A program made the position numbers and the translations under genes. From Streptomyces parvulus (GTDB taxonomy: Bacteria; Actinomycetota; Actinomycetes; Streptomycetales; Streptomycetaceae): a stretch of DNA of 64,000 bases. Below, piece after piece: positions 9,601-19,100 of the stretch. The notes beneath the pieces were generated by a model. It worked only from the letters and a program-made list of their open reading frames with translations, made no database searches and had not been told where the DNA came from. Numbering within the stretch: the first letter of the stretch is position 1; every line of letters starts with the position of its first letter. The stretch is taken from positions 1 through 64,000 of the forward strand of contig NZ_BMRX01000022.1 in NCBI RefSeq assembly GCF_014648855.1, given 5' to 3'.

Positions 9601-9923
9601 AGGTCGAAGGGCTGCCGCACCAGGTCGGCGAGGGCTTCGCGGGCCGCCGCCTCGGGGTCGGCCTCGGCGCTGAGATCCAGCAGGAAGGGCCGCCAGTTGC
9701 CCAGTTCCCGGGGTACGAGGCGCAGTCCGGCGCCGTCGTCGACGAAGTTGACGCGCAGTACCTCCGCCTCGCCCATCACGTGCAGGAAGGCGGATTCCAT
9801 GACGGCGGCGTCGAGTTCGCCGTCCACGTCCCACATGGTCAGCGCGTGGTTCGGCGTGTCGGGCGCCATCTCCTGCGCCCGCCACATGCCTGTATGCGCG
9901 GATGACGCTCCGAACGAAGGCAC
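6657..9923 (-). CDS. single-module NRPS, C-A*-T, with a degenerate A domain
   Basis: A 1088-residue C-A-T protein without TE. The condensation domain (about 1-430) is intact, with HHLVSDG near residue 133. The carrier domain (about 995-1065) has the GGNSL phosphopantetheine site. The adenylation region (about 455-975) has lost key motifs. The A3 loop normally read as YTSGSTG-PKG is LHGTGPDGAARPVAVTH, A8 is eroded (VGGAGTQTDVRG), and the A10 catalytic Lys is Arg (AGRVDR). The specificity positions give no known code. The start is GTG 9923 with GAGGGG 9 bases upstream; a TTG at 9932 would abut that site. As the last gene of the PKS operon, its C domain should couple the polyketide acid to an amino acid that must be loaded on T in trans. 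The A-domain loss of function is inferred from motifs only. Confidence 0.9.
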   Translation of the reverse strand: MPSFGASSAHTGMWRAQEMAPDTPNHALTMWDVDGELDAAVMESAFLHVMGEAEVLRVNFVDDGAGLRLVPRELGNWRPFLLDLSAEADPEAAAREALADLVRQPFDLAHDLLLRLGVVRLAGDRSLLVIAYHHLVSDGFGAGGLLSRRLAEVYTALLRGEPVAELPHPWDVASFAGEAVDYLASPRFAEDTEFWRDYLKDAPPPARVPRVALSEARRAALSQPLSGVDRWAEVAGSIGMVSRTLTVPRAEADAWTETARSLGVWMSQMLTAAAAVYFRHRCDRPEFLLSLAVGNRVGVASRTPGLAVNVVPVRARVPLGAGFAEIADSLVDETYEIFDHSACHYSDIQRASGTALSERGSFGAVVNVVEFAEQLHFGDSPARYFGATTGTFEELSIGVYTDGSPDSDLFIRLDAPAGLYDRAELRFIGEELISHIRAVLAAGDRPVGTLDVLSGAERDLIPLAPDPAEPPLPGLTVPEHFARQAERTPDAVALTAGDTAVSYRELDERSARLAAALRLRDVGPETVVAVALPRSVDLAVALLAVARAGGAVLPLDPASPVPPDGFPAHVLLTGGGTGTDDGSVSGSASGTGNGGCAAGPRPDNPALPVLLLDDLRADPADDGATGPGTAVPPHPDSLLAVLHGTGPDGAARPVAVTHRNVERFVLDRRCREAGRGTVLWHAPLTSDALALELWTPLLGGGRVVVAPEGEPDPAAPAGLEAAHGITALRLPAARLAEIAGAHPERLAGLREVWTGGDPVPPAVLRRVREACPGLTVVTGYGPAETTGLAARHHLPPGGPGPRTATAGHPAGHTALHVLGPGLAPVPVDVVGELYVAGPGVARGYPGRPAATAERFVACPFGPPGAVMYRTGDRGRRTAEGVLVHVGGAGTQTDVRGVRVEPAEAEEALSEHTALAHAVVTVDEDDSGNPRLLAHVVPVAGRTVSADELRGFATGRLPEAAVPSVFTVLDRLPVTAAGRVDRAALPRPVSEEDAYRAPRNETERILAKAFAEVLELERVGIDEDFFDLGGNSLRAIRLVGLIRAELDQEVSIRKLFAARTVLGLSDMWKDLGRSRRPTLRRRTREGAVL

Positions 9924-9932
9924 ACTGATCAA

Positions 9933-9938
9933 CCCCTC
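9933..9938 (-). promoter_or_regulatory. ribosome binding site deciding the GTG 9923 start
   Basis: GAGGGG on the minus strand lies 9 bases upstream of GTG 9923. A TTG directly behind it (9932) is in frame but has no room for ribosome binding, so GTG is the likely start. Confidence 0.6.
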
Positions 9939-10019
9939 AGAGAACAGACCCGGTTGCCGGGCATTCGCGGATCACCTCCACCTTCCGGGAAGCGAACCGG
10001 CCGTTGGAGACCTCTCGGT

Positions 10020-10069
10020 GCCGGCGGGACAGGGGGCGCGGGGCCCTTGCGGTGTCCCGCCGGCGGGAC
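10020..10069. promoter_or_regulatory. palindromic operator candidate and overlapping hairpin
   Basis: GTCCCGCCGGCGGGAC (10054-10069) is a perfect 16-bp palindrome, identical to the two copies at 30.68 and 30.86 kb. It lies 131 bp upstream of the C-A*-T start and 4 bp beyond the PKS stop codon. A 12-nt inverted partner, GCCGGCGGGACA (10020-10031), pairs with TGTCCCGCCGGC (10053-10064). The same DNA could therefore also fold as a hairpin that terminates or attenuates the PKS transcript. Both roles are inference. Confidence 0.55.
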
Positions 10070-10073
10070 GGTC

Positions 10074-13000
10074 CTACGCCGCGAGCGAGGACACGATGTG
10101 TCCGGCGATCCGCCGCGGTGACGGGTGGCGCAGCACCAGGTTCGCCCTCAGCTTCAGTCCGGTCGACGCGGTCAGGCGTTTGCTCAGCTCCGCCGACAGC
10201 AGCGAGTCGAAGCCCAGCTCCTTGAACTCCTGGTCGGGGTCGACGGCTTCGGCGGTGGGGTGTCCGAGCACGACGGCGACCTTCTGCCGCACGTGTTCCA
10301 GGACGAGTTCGCGCGCGTCGTCGTCGGTGAGGGCCGCGAGCCGCTCCGGCAGGGGGACGGCCCGGTCGTCGTCCGCGTCGGGCGCGGGGGCGGGAAGTTC
10401 GGCCGTCGCCGCCGCGGTGGGCGAGGAGCTGAGCCAGTAGCGCTGCCGCTGGAACGCGTACGTCGGCAGGTCCACGCGCCGGCGCGTGGCGAACACGGCG
10501 CTCCAGTCCACCGGCCCGCCCCGGACGTGGAGCTGGGCCAGCGAGCCGAGCAGGGACCGCACCTCGTCGCAGTCCCGCCGCGAGGACGACAGCACCAGCG
10601 TGTCGTCGAGGTCCTCGACGGTCTCCTGCACCGGGACGGTGAGCACCGGGTGCGGGCTCATCTCGACGAACACCCGGAAGCCGTCGTCGGCCAGCCGCCG
10701 CACGGAGGTCTCGAAGAGGACCTTCTCGCGGAGGTTGTCGTACCAGTACTCGGCGTCGAGTCCCGCGGTGTCGACGACCGCGCCGTGGAGGGTCGAGTAG
10801 AAGGGCAGTCGCGAGGTGCGCGGGCTCACGCCGGCCAGGGCGCCGGTCACCCGTTCGCGGACCCGGGCGACCTGCGGCGAGTGGGAGGCGTAGTCGACGG
10901 GTATGCGGCGAGCCTGGATGCCGTCGGCCCGCATCTTCTCGACGAACTCGTCCAGCGCGTCCGGTTCGCCGGAGACCACGACGGAGCGGGGTCCGTTGAC
11001 GACGGCGACGCCCGCCCGGTCCGCCCACGGGACCAGCCGCTCGGCGACGACGTCCGCGGACTCGGCGACGGAGGCCATCCCGCCGTGGCCCTTGAGGTCC
11101 ACCAGGGCCTTGCTGCGCAGCGCCACGACCCGGGCCGCGTCGCGCAGCGACAGGGCGCCGCCGACGCAGGCGGCGGCGATCTCGCCCTGGCTGTGGCCGA
11201 TCACCGCGCCCGGTTCGACGCCCCAGGAGCGCCACAGGGCGGCGGTGGAGACCATCACCGCGAACAGCGCCGGCTGGACGACGTCCACCCGGTCCAGGCC
11301 GGGTGCCCCGGGGGTCTGGCGGATGACGTCGAGGAGCGGCCAGTCGACCCATTCGGCGAGGGCGTCCGCGCAGGCGTCGAGGGTCCGCGCGAAGACGGGG
11401 AAGGTGTCGTAGAGCTGCCGGCCCATGCCGGCCCACTGGGCGCCCTGGCCGGGGAAGACGAAGGCGACGCCGCCGAGTCTGCCCGCGCCGCCGCGCACCA
11501 CCGCCGGGGACTCGGTGTCCTCGCGCAGCGCGGTCAGGGCGTCCATCAGTTCGTCGCGGCCGCGCCCCAGCACCACCGCGCGGTGCTCGAAGCGGGTGCG
11601 GGACGACGCCAGGGACCAGCCGACGGCGGCGTCGTCCGCGTCGGTGCCGGAGGCGAGGAGGTCGCGCAGCTTCCCCGCCTGTCCGCGCAGGGCCTTGGCG
11701 CTCCTGCCGGACAGCACCCAGGGCACCAGGCCGCCGGTGGCACCGGGCTCCGGGGCGTGCTCGTCGGCCTGCTCCTCGGGAGGGGCTTCCTCCAGGATCA
11801 CGTGCGCGTTGGTGCCGCTGACGCCGAAGGACGAGACGCCGGCCCGGCGCGGCCGGTCCCCGCGGGTCCACTCGCGGCCCTCGGCCAGCAGTTCGACGGT
11901 GCCGGAGGACCAGTCGACGTGCCGGGTGGGGGCGTCGACGTGGAGGGTCGGGGGCATGTACCCGTGCCGCATGGCCATCACGGTCTTGATGACCCCGCCG
12001 ACGCCCGCGGCGGCCTGGGCGTGCCCCATGTTCGACTTCAGCGAGCCCAGCCACAGCGGCCGGTCCGCGGGCCGGTGCCGGCCGTAGGCCGCCAGCAGCG
12101 CCTCCGCCTCGATGGGGTCGCCCAGGGTCGTGCCGGTGCCGTGGGCCTCGACCAGGTCCACCTCGCCCGGTGCGACCGAGGCGTTCTCCAGGGCGCGCCG
12201 GATCACCTTCTCCTGGGCGCGGCCGTTGGGGGCGGTCAGCCCGTTGCTGGCGCCGTCCTGGTTGACGGCGCTGCCGCGCACGACGGCGAGCACCGGGTGT
12301 CCGTTGCGCCGGGCGTCGGAGAGGCGCTCCAGCAGCAGTACGCCCACGCCCTCGGCCCAGCCCGTCCCGTCGGCGCCGTCCGCGAACGCCTTGCAGCGGC
12401 CGCCGGGTGACAGGGCGCCCTGCCGGGAGAACTCCACGAACATCGCGGGTGTCGCCATCACGAGCGCCCCGCCGGCCAGCGCGAGGGAGCACTCCCCCGA
12501 GCGCAGCGACTGGACCGCCATGTGCAGGGCCACCAGGGAGGAGGAGCAGGCGGTGTCCACGGACACGGCCGGTCCGGTCAGCCCGAGTTCGTAGGCCACC
12601 CGGCCGGAGGCGACGCTCAGGGCGCTGCCGTAGAGCAGGTGGCCCTCCAGCTCCTTCTGGCCGCCCTCCAGGAAGCGCCATCCGTACTCGGAGGAGCTGA
12701 CCCCGGAGAAGACGCCGACGTCGCTGCCGCGTACGTCGGCGGGGACGATGCCGGCCCGTTCGAAGGCCTCCCACGACGTCTCCAGGAGCAGCCGGTGGTG
12801 CGGGTCGACGGCGAGCGCCTCGCGCGGGCTGATGTTGAAGAAGTCGGCGTCGAAGTCGGCCACGTCCCGCAGGAATCCGCCCTGGCGGGTGTACGAGCCG
12901 CCGACCGCGTCGGGGTCCGGGTCGTACACGTCGCGCCAGCCGCGGTCGGCGGGGAAGTCGCCCACGACGTCCAGGCCGTCGCGCACGACGTCCCACAGGT

Positions 13001-13184
13001 CCTCCGGCGAGGACACGCCGCCCGGGTAGCGGCAGGCCATGGCCACGACGGCGACGGGCTCCGTGCGGCCGGCCTTCAGCGCGTCGTTCTCCCGCCTCAG
13101 GCGGTCGCGTTCCTCCAGCAGGGTGCGCAGTGCCCGCTGGACCCGGTCCGCGCCGTCCGCCGTGCCTTCCGCGGCGTTGGTCAT
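10074..13184 (-). CDS. type I PKS module: KS-AT(methylmalonyl)-ACP
   Basis: A 1036-residue single-module PKS. An N-terminal docking coiled coil (about 1-40) precedes KS (active Cys in DTACSSS near 209, EAHGTGT and KSNMGHAQ following). AT carries GHSQG near 665 and YASH near 765, the methylmalonyl-CoA signature. The ACP has GFDSL near 991. There is no KR, DH or ER, so the extended chain keeps an alpha-methyl-beta-keto unit. The C-terminus lacks a long docking tail, as expected for a protein that passes the chain to an NRPS. The start ATG 13184 lies 5 bp after the upstream PKS stop. In the proposed product this keto group becomes the hemiketal carbon C3, and C2 carries the methyl. Confidence 0.93.
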   Translation of the reverse strand: MTNAAEGTADGADRVQRALRTLLEERDRLRRENDALKAGRTEPVAVVAMACRYPGGVSSPEDLWDVVRDGLDVVGDFPADRGWRDVYDPDPDAVGGSYTRQGGFLRDVADFDADFFNISPREALAVDPHHRLLLETSWEAFERAGIVPADVRGSDVGVFSGVSSSEYGWRFLEGGQKELEGHLLYGSALSVASGRVAYELGLTGPAVSVDTACSSSLVALHMAVQSLRSGECSLALAGGALVMATPAMFVEFSRQGALSPGGRCKAFADGADGTGWAEGVGVLLLERLSDARRNGHPVLAVVRGSAVNQDGASNGLTAPNGRAQEKVIRRALENASVAPGEVDLVEAHGTGTTLGDPIEAEALLAAYGRHRPADRPLWLGSLKSNMGHAQAAAGVGGVIKTVMAMRHGYMPPTLHVDAPTRHVDWSSGTVELLAEGREWTRGDRPRRAGVSSFGVSGTNAHVILEEAPPEEQADEHAPEPGATGGLVPWVLSGRSAKALRGQAGKLRDLLASGTDADDAAVGWSLASSRTRFEHRAVVLGRGRDELMDALTALREDTESPAVVRGGAGRLGGVAFVFPGQGAQWAGMGRQLYDTFPVFARTLDACADALAEWVDWPLLDVIRQTPGAPGLDRVDVVQPALFAVMVSTAALWRSWGVEPGAVIGHSQGEIAAACVGGALSLRDAARVVALRSKALVDLKGHGGMASVAESADVVAERLVPWADRAGVAVVNGPRSVVVSGEPDALDEFVEKMRADGIQARRIPVDYASHSPQVARVRERVTGALAGVSPRTSRLPFYSTLHGAVVDTAGLDAEYWYDNLREKVLFETSVRRLADDGFRVFVEMSPHPVLTVPVQETVEDLDDTLVLSSSRRDCDEVRSLLGSLAQLHVRGGPVDWSAVFATRRRVDLPTYAFQRQRYWLSSSPTAAATAELPAPAPDADDDRAVPLPERLAALTDDDARELVLEHVRQKVAVVLGHPTAEAVDPDQEFKELGFDSLLSAELSKRLTASTGLKLRANLVLRHPSPRRIAGHIVSSLAA

Positions 13185-13189
13185 GTCAC

Positions 13190-16100
13190 TTACCTCTTCT
13201 CGTCCAAGGCCAGGTCGACCAGTGCTTCCAGGTCCAGGTCGGACAGTTGGTCCGCCTCGGTCAGTACGTCCGCCGCGAGGTCCGTACCGGTGTACGGGCC
13301 GGGTTCGGAGCCGGGCGTCGGGGCGGGGTCGGGCGCGGGGCGGAGCAGGCCGACGAGGTGTTCGCTCAGCTCGCGGGGGGTCGGGTAGCTGAAGACGAGG
13401 GTGGTCGGCAGGCGCAGTCCGGTCCGGGCCGCGAGGCGGTTGCACAGCTCGACGGAGGTGAGCGAGTCGAAGCCGAGCTGGGTGAACGCCTGTTCCGCGT
13501 CGACGGATTCACCGGAGGAGTGCCCGATCACGAGGGCCACCTGGTCGCGGAGCCAGTCCAGGGCGGCCGTCTCCACCTCGTCGTCCGGCACCCCGGCCAG
13601 CAGCGCGGACAGGCCGCGCGCGCCGTGGTCTCCGGTGTTCCCGGGCCGGTCCCGGCCGGGGCGGCGGACGTCGGCGAGGTCGCGCAGGAGGGGCGGCAGT
13701 TCGGCGCCCTTGCCGCCGCGCAGGGCGGTGAGGTCCAGCCGGGCCGGGACGAGGACCGCCTTGCCGCTCGCGCACGCCGCGTCGAAGAGGGCCAGGGCCT
13801 CGGGCGTCGGCATCGCGGCGATGCCCATCCGCCGCAGCCGGGCGAGGTCGGTCTCGTCCAGGTCCCCGGTCATGCCGCTGCTCTGCTCCCACCAGCCCCA
13901 GCACAGCGAGGTGCCGGGCAGGCCGGACGCGCGGCGCCGTACGGCCAGCGCGTCGAGGAGGGCGTTGGCGGCGGCGTAGTTGGCCTGCCCGGCGGTGCCG
14001 AGCGTGCCGGCGAGGGCGGAGAACTGCACGAACGCCGTCAGCGGGCGGTCCTGCGTCAGCGCGTGCAGGGTGAGCGCGCCGCCGGCCTTGGCGTGGAGCA
14101 CGTGGTCGACGCCGTCGGCGGTCAGCGACTCGACGGTTCCGTCCGCCAGCGTGCCCGCCGCGTGCACGACCGCCGTCAGCGGGTGGCGCGGGGGCAGGCC
14201 GGCGAGCAGGTCGGCGACGGCGGCGGGGTCGGTGACGTCGCAGGCGACGGCGCGGACCTCGGCGCCGGCCTCCCGCAGCTCCGCGACCAGGTCTCCGGCG
14301 CCGTCGGCGGCCGCTCCCCGGCGGCTCGCCAGCACCAGGGAGCGCACCCCGTGCGCGGTGACCAGGTGGCGTGCGACGAGGGAACCCACTCCCCCGGTGC
14401 CGCCGGTGACCAGGACGGTGCCGCCGCCGAAGCGGCCGCCGACGTCGAGGACGAGCTTGCCGACGTGGCGGCCCTGGCTCATCTCGCGGAAGGTGGCGCG
14501 CGCGTCGCGGACGTCGCGGACGGACACCGGCGTCAAGCGCACCCGGCCGTCGGCGAACAGTGCCATGACGTCGCGGAACATGGCGTGGATGGCGTCGGGG
14601 CCGGCCGCGTACAGGTCGAAGGCGTCGTACGCCACGCCGGGGTGGTCGGCGGCCACCCGCCGGGCGTCGCGGATGTCGGTCTTGCCCATCTCGATGAAGT
14701 GGCCGCCCTCGGGGAGCAGGGTCAGCGAGGCGTCGACGTGCGCGTGGGCGAGGGAGTTCAGGACGACGTCCACGCCCCGCCCGTCCGTGGCGGCCAGGAA
14801 CTTCTCGGTGAACTCCAGGTCGCGGGAGGACGCCAGGTGCGCGTCGTCGATTCCGAGGCCGCGCAGGACGGGCCACTTGGCGGGGCTCGCGGTCGCGTAG
14901 ATCTCGGCGCCGACGTGCCGGGCGAGCTGTACGGCGGCCATGCCGACGCCGCCGGCCGCGGCGTGGATGAGGATGCGCTGTCCCTCGCGGAGCCTGGTGA
15001 CGTGGAAGAGGGCGTAGTAGGCGGTGAGGAAGGTGCTCGGCATGGACGCCGCCTCGGCGTGGCTCCACCCGTCGGGGACGGCCGTGAGCAGGCGGTGGTC
15101 GGCGACGGCCACCCGGCCGAAGGCACCGGTGAAGATGCCGGTCACCCGGTCGCCCGGCGCGAAGCCGGTGACGTCGTCGGCCACTTCGAGGACGACGCCG
15201 GAGCCCTCGCTGCCGATGCCGGAGTCGATGGCGGTGCGGTCCACGAGGCCGAGGGCGATGGTGACGTCGCGGAAGTTGAGGCCGGCCGCCTGGACGGCGA
15301 TGCGGACCTGCCCGCTCAGGAGGGGCGCCTCGGCCTCGGGGCACGGCACCCAGGTCAGGTTCTCCAGCGTCCCCTTGTCCGGGATGCCCAGCCGGTATGC
15401 GCCGTCCGGCACCGCCGGCAGCCGCCGGTCGTCGGCCGTGGCCGGCGCGAGCCGGGGGACCAGGGCCGTGCCGCCGCGCAGCGCCAGCTGCTCCTCGCCG
15501 AGGGCGAGCGCGTCGGGGAGGGCGGCCCAGGAGGTGTCGGCGTCGTCGACGTCCACCAGCCGGAACCTGCCGGGGTGTTCGGTCTGGGCGGAGCGGACCA
15601 GGCCCCACACGGACGCGCCGGGGAGGCTTTCGACGTGCTCCCCCGCACCGGTGTCCACGGCCAGCCGGGTGAGCACCACCAGCGTGGACCCGGCCGTCGC
15701 CTCCTCGGCGAGGAAGCGCTGGACCTGCTGGAGGACGTGCCGGTCGGCGGCGCTCACCGCGGTGAGCGGGTCGGTGCCGTCGCCTGGCGGGTCGCCGTCC
15801 GGGCACAGGAAGAGGAGAGCGGGGGCGCTGCCGGGACGGATGTCGTCGAGGGAGGCGTAGCCGACGGCCCGTTCGCCGCCCGCGTCGAGCAGCCCGGCGG
15901 CCAGGCCGGTGCGGGCGCCGAGGACGCCCCACGTCGCGGTGGCGTCGGTGGCGGCCCTGTCCCGTGCGGCCGGTTGCCACCGGACCTCGTACAGCGGCGG
16001 CTCCTGGCCGCGGAGCGCCGCGCGGACCTGTCCGGCGTCGGCCGGCCGGAACGTCAGGGAGGCCACGGAGGCGATCTCGCGGCCTTCCTCGTCGGCGACC

Positions 16101-19100
16101 GTCAGGGACACGGTGTCGTGTCCGGCGGGGGTGAGCCGGACCCGTACGGTCGGGCCGCACGGGCCGGTCAGGCGTGCGCCGGCCCACGCGAAGGGCATCC
16201 GGCCCCGGTCGCCCGTCACCTCGATGACACCGCCGGCCACCGAAGCGTGCAGCACGGTGTCCATCAGCGCCGGGTGCAGGGTGAAGGCGCCCGTCGCGGC
16301 GCCGTCCGGGAGGGTGGCGAGGGCGTAGAGGTCGTCGCCGTCCCGCCACACCTCCCGCAGTCCGCGGAAGGCGGGGCCGTAGTCGAACCCGGCGTCGGCG
16401 AAGGAGTCATACAGGCCGTCGAGGGGGAGCCGGGTCGCGCCGGCCGGAGGCCAGACGGCGAGCGGCCAGGCGGCGTCGCCGTCCGGCGCGGGCGCGGCCG
16501 GGGTGCCCGGTACCAGGTCGCCGTGGGCGTGGCGGGTCCAGCCGCCGACGGTCCGGGCGTCCTCTCCGGGGCGCGAGTAGACCTCCAGGGAGCGGCGCCC
16601 CGTCTCGTCCGCCGCGCCGACGACGACCCGTACCCGCACGTCGCCCGTCTCGGGGACGATCAGCGGGACCTCCAGGGTGAGTTCCTCCAGCGCGGCGCAC
16701 CCGACGTGGGCGCCCGCCGACAGGGCCAGGTCCAGATAGGCCGTCGCCGGTACGACGACCGCGCCGAACACGGTGTGGCCGGCCAGCCAGTCGTGGGCCG
16801 CGAGGGACCACAGCCCGGTGAGGACGACCTCGTCGGTCCCGGGGTGGTCCACCACGGCGCCCAGCAGCGGGTGGTCCGGCGCCGAGAGGCCGGCCGCGGC
16901 CACGTCCGCCGTGCGCAGGCCGGCCTGCAGGTCGAGCCAGTACCGCTGCCGCTGGAAGGCGTACGTCGGCAGGTCCACCGGCCGCCGGGTGCCGAAGAGC
17001 GCGGCCCAGTCCACCGGGACGCCCCGCACGTGCAGGGCGGCCAGTGCGCCGGCCAGCGTCCGGGCGGCGTCGCGTCCGGGCCGGTGCACCGGGACGACGA
17101 GGGCGTCGTCGACGCCCTCGCCGGCCAAGGCGTCCTGGGTGAGGCCGGCGAGGGTCGCTCCGGGGCCCACCTCGACGAGGACGTCGGCGCCCGCCGCGCG
17201 GGCGTGCTCCACCGCGGCGTGGAAGCGGACGGGTTCGCGGACGTGGCGGATCCAGTGCCCGGCCGAGGACAGCTCCGCGGGGGTGGCCTCGCGGCCCAGC
17301 AGGGTGGAGACGACCGGGATCGTCTGCTCGCCCGCCGGCAGGTCGCCGAGGGCGGCCGCGAAGTCGGCCAGGACCGGCTCCATCAGCGGGGAGTGGAAGG
17401 CGTGGCCGACCGGCAGCAGCTTCGCCGAACCGCCGTCGGCCAGGATCCGGTCGCGCAGGGCGTGGACCTGCTCCCGCAGGCCCGAGAACACGACCGACTC
17501 GGGGCCGTTGACGGCGGCGACGCCCACGCGGTCGTAGGAACCGAGGAGGGTGGCCGCCTCGGTCTCGCCGACGCGGGCGGCCAGCATGGCGCCCTGCTCG
17601 GTGACGGTCTGCATGGTCCGGCCGCGGGCGGCGACGAGGCGGGTCGCGGTGGCCAGGTCGAGCGCCCCGCAGACGTGCGCGGCGGCGATCTCGCCCACCG
17701 AGTGGCCGATCAGGTGGTCCGGCGGGGGCGCGTACCGCGTGAGCAGCCGGTAGAGGGCGGTCTGGAGGGCAAACAGCGCGGGCTGGGCGATGTCCGTCCG
17801 CTCGGGGTCGGCGGGTTCGTCGGCGAGCAGCAGGGGCTTGAGGGCGAAGGGGAGGTGGGCGTCGAAGTGCGCGCACACCTCGTCGAGGGCCTCGGCGAAG
17901 ACGGGGAAGGCCGCGTACAGCGGTCCCGCCGCGCCGGCCCATCGCGCGCCCTGGCCGGGGAACATGAAGACGGTTCCGCCGGGTTCGGCGGCGACGCCGC
18001 GCACCACCGCCGGGGACTCGGCGTCCTCGGCCAGTGCCGCGAGGCCGCCGAGCAGTTCGTCCCGGTCGTGCCCGAGGACCACGGCGCGGTGCTCCAGCCG
18101 GGCCCGGCCGGTCACCAGGGACCAGCCGGCGTCGGCGAGGTCGAGGGCGGGGTCGGCGGCGGCGAGGTCGCGCAGCCGCTCCGCCTGGGCCCGCAGGGCC
18201 TGCGCCGAGCGGGCGGAGAGCGCCCACGGCACCAGGGCGCCGGGCAGCTGCCCGGTGGCCGTGCCGGGGTCCGCCTCCTGCCGGGGGGCCTCTTCGAGCA
18301 GGACGTGCGCGTTGGTGCCGCTGACGCCGAACGCGGACACGCCCGCGCGACGGGGCCGGTCCGGGGCGCTCGGCCAGTCCCGGGCCTCGGTGAGCAGTTC
18401 GACGGCTCCGGCCGACCAGTCGACGTGCGTGGAGGGGCGGTCGACGTGCAGCGTGCGGGGCATGGTGCCGTGCCGCATCGCCATGATCATCTTGATGACG
18501 CCGCCGACGCCGGCCGCCGCCTGCGCGTGGCCGATGTTCGACTTCAGCGATCCCAGCCACAGGGGGTTGCCGGGGTCCCGCTCCTGCCCGTAGGTGGCCA
18601 GCAGCGCCTGCGCCTCGATCGGGTCGCCCAGCGTGGTGCCGGTCCCGTGCGCCTCGACGACGTCCACGTCGGACGCCTGGAGGCGGGCGTTGGCGAGGGC
18701 CGCCCGGATGACCCGCTGCTGCGCGGGGCCGTTGGGGGCGGTGAGCCCGTTGGACGCGCCGTCCTGGTTGATCGCCGAGCCCCGGATCACCGCCCAGACG
18801 CGGCGCCCGCCTCGCCGGGCGTCGGAGAGCCGCTCCAGGACCAGCATGCCGACCCCCTCGGAGAAGCCGGCGCCGTCCGCCGCGTCCGCGAAGGCCTTGC
18901 ACCGGCCGTCCGCCGCCAGGCCCCGCTGCCGGGTCATCTCGCGCAGCACCTGCGTGGTCCCCATGACGGTGACGCCGCCGGCCAGGGCGAGGCCGCACTC
19001 GCCCAGCCGCAGCGACTGCACCGCCTGGTGCACCGCCACCAGCGACGACGAGCACGCGGTCTCGGTGGACACCGCCGGGCCCTGGAGGCCGAGGGCGTAC

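Noticed and set aside
10020..10069. Treating the palindrome at 10.05 kb purely as a terminator
   Set aside because: The 16-bp core is identical to two promoter-region copies at 30.7-30.9 kb, so an operator role is at least as likely.
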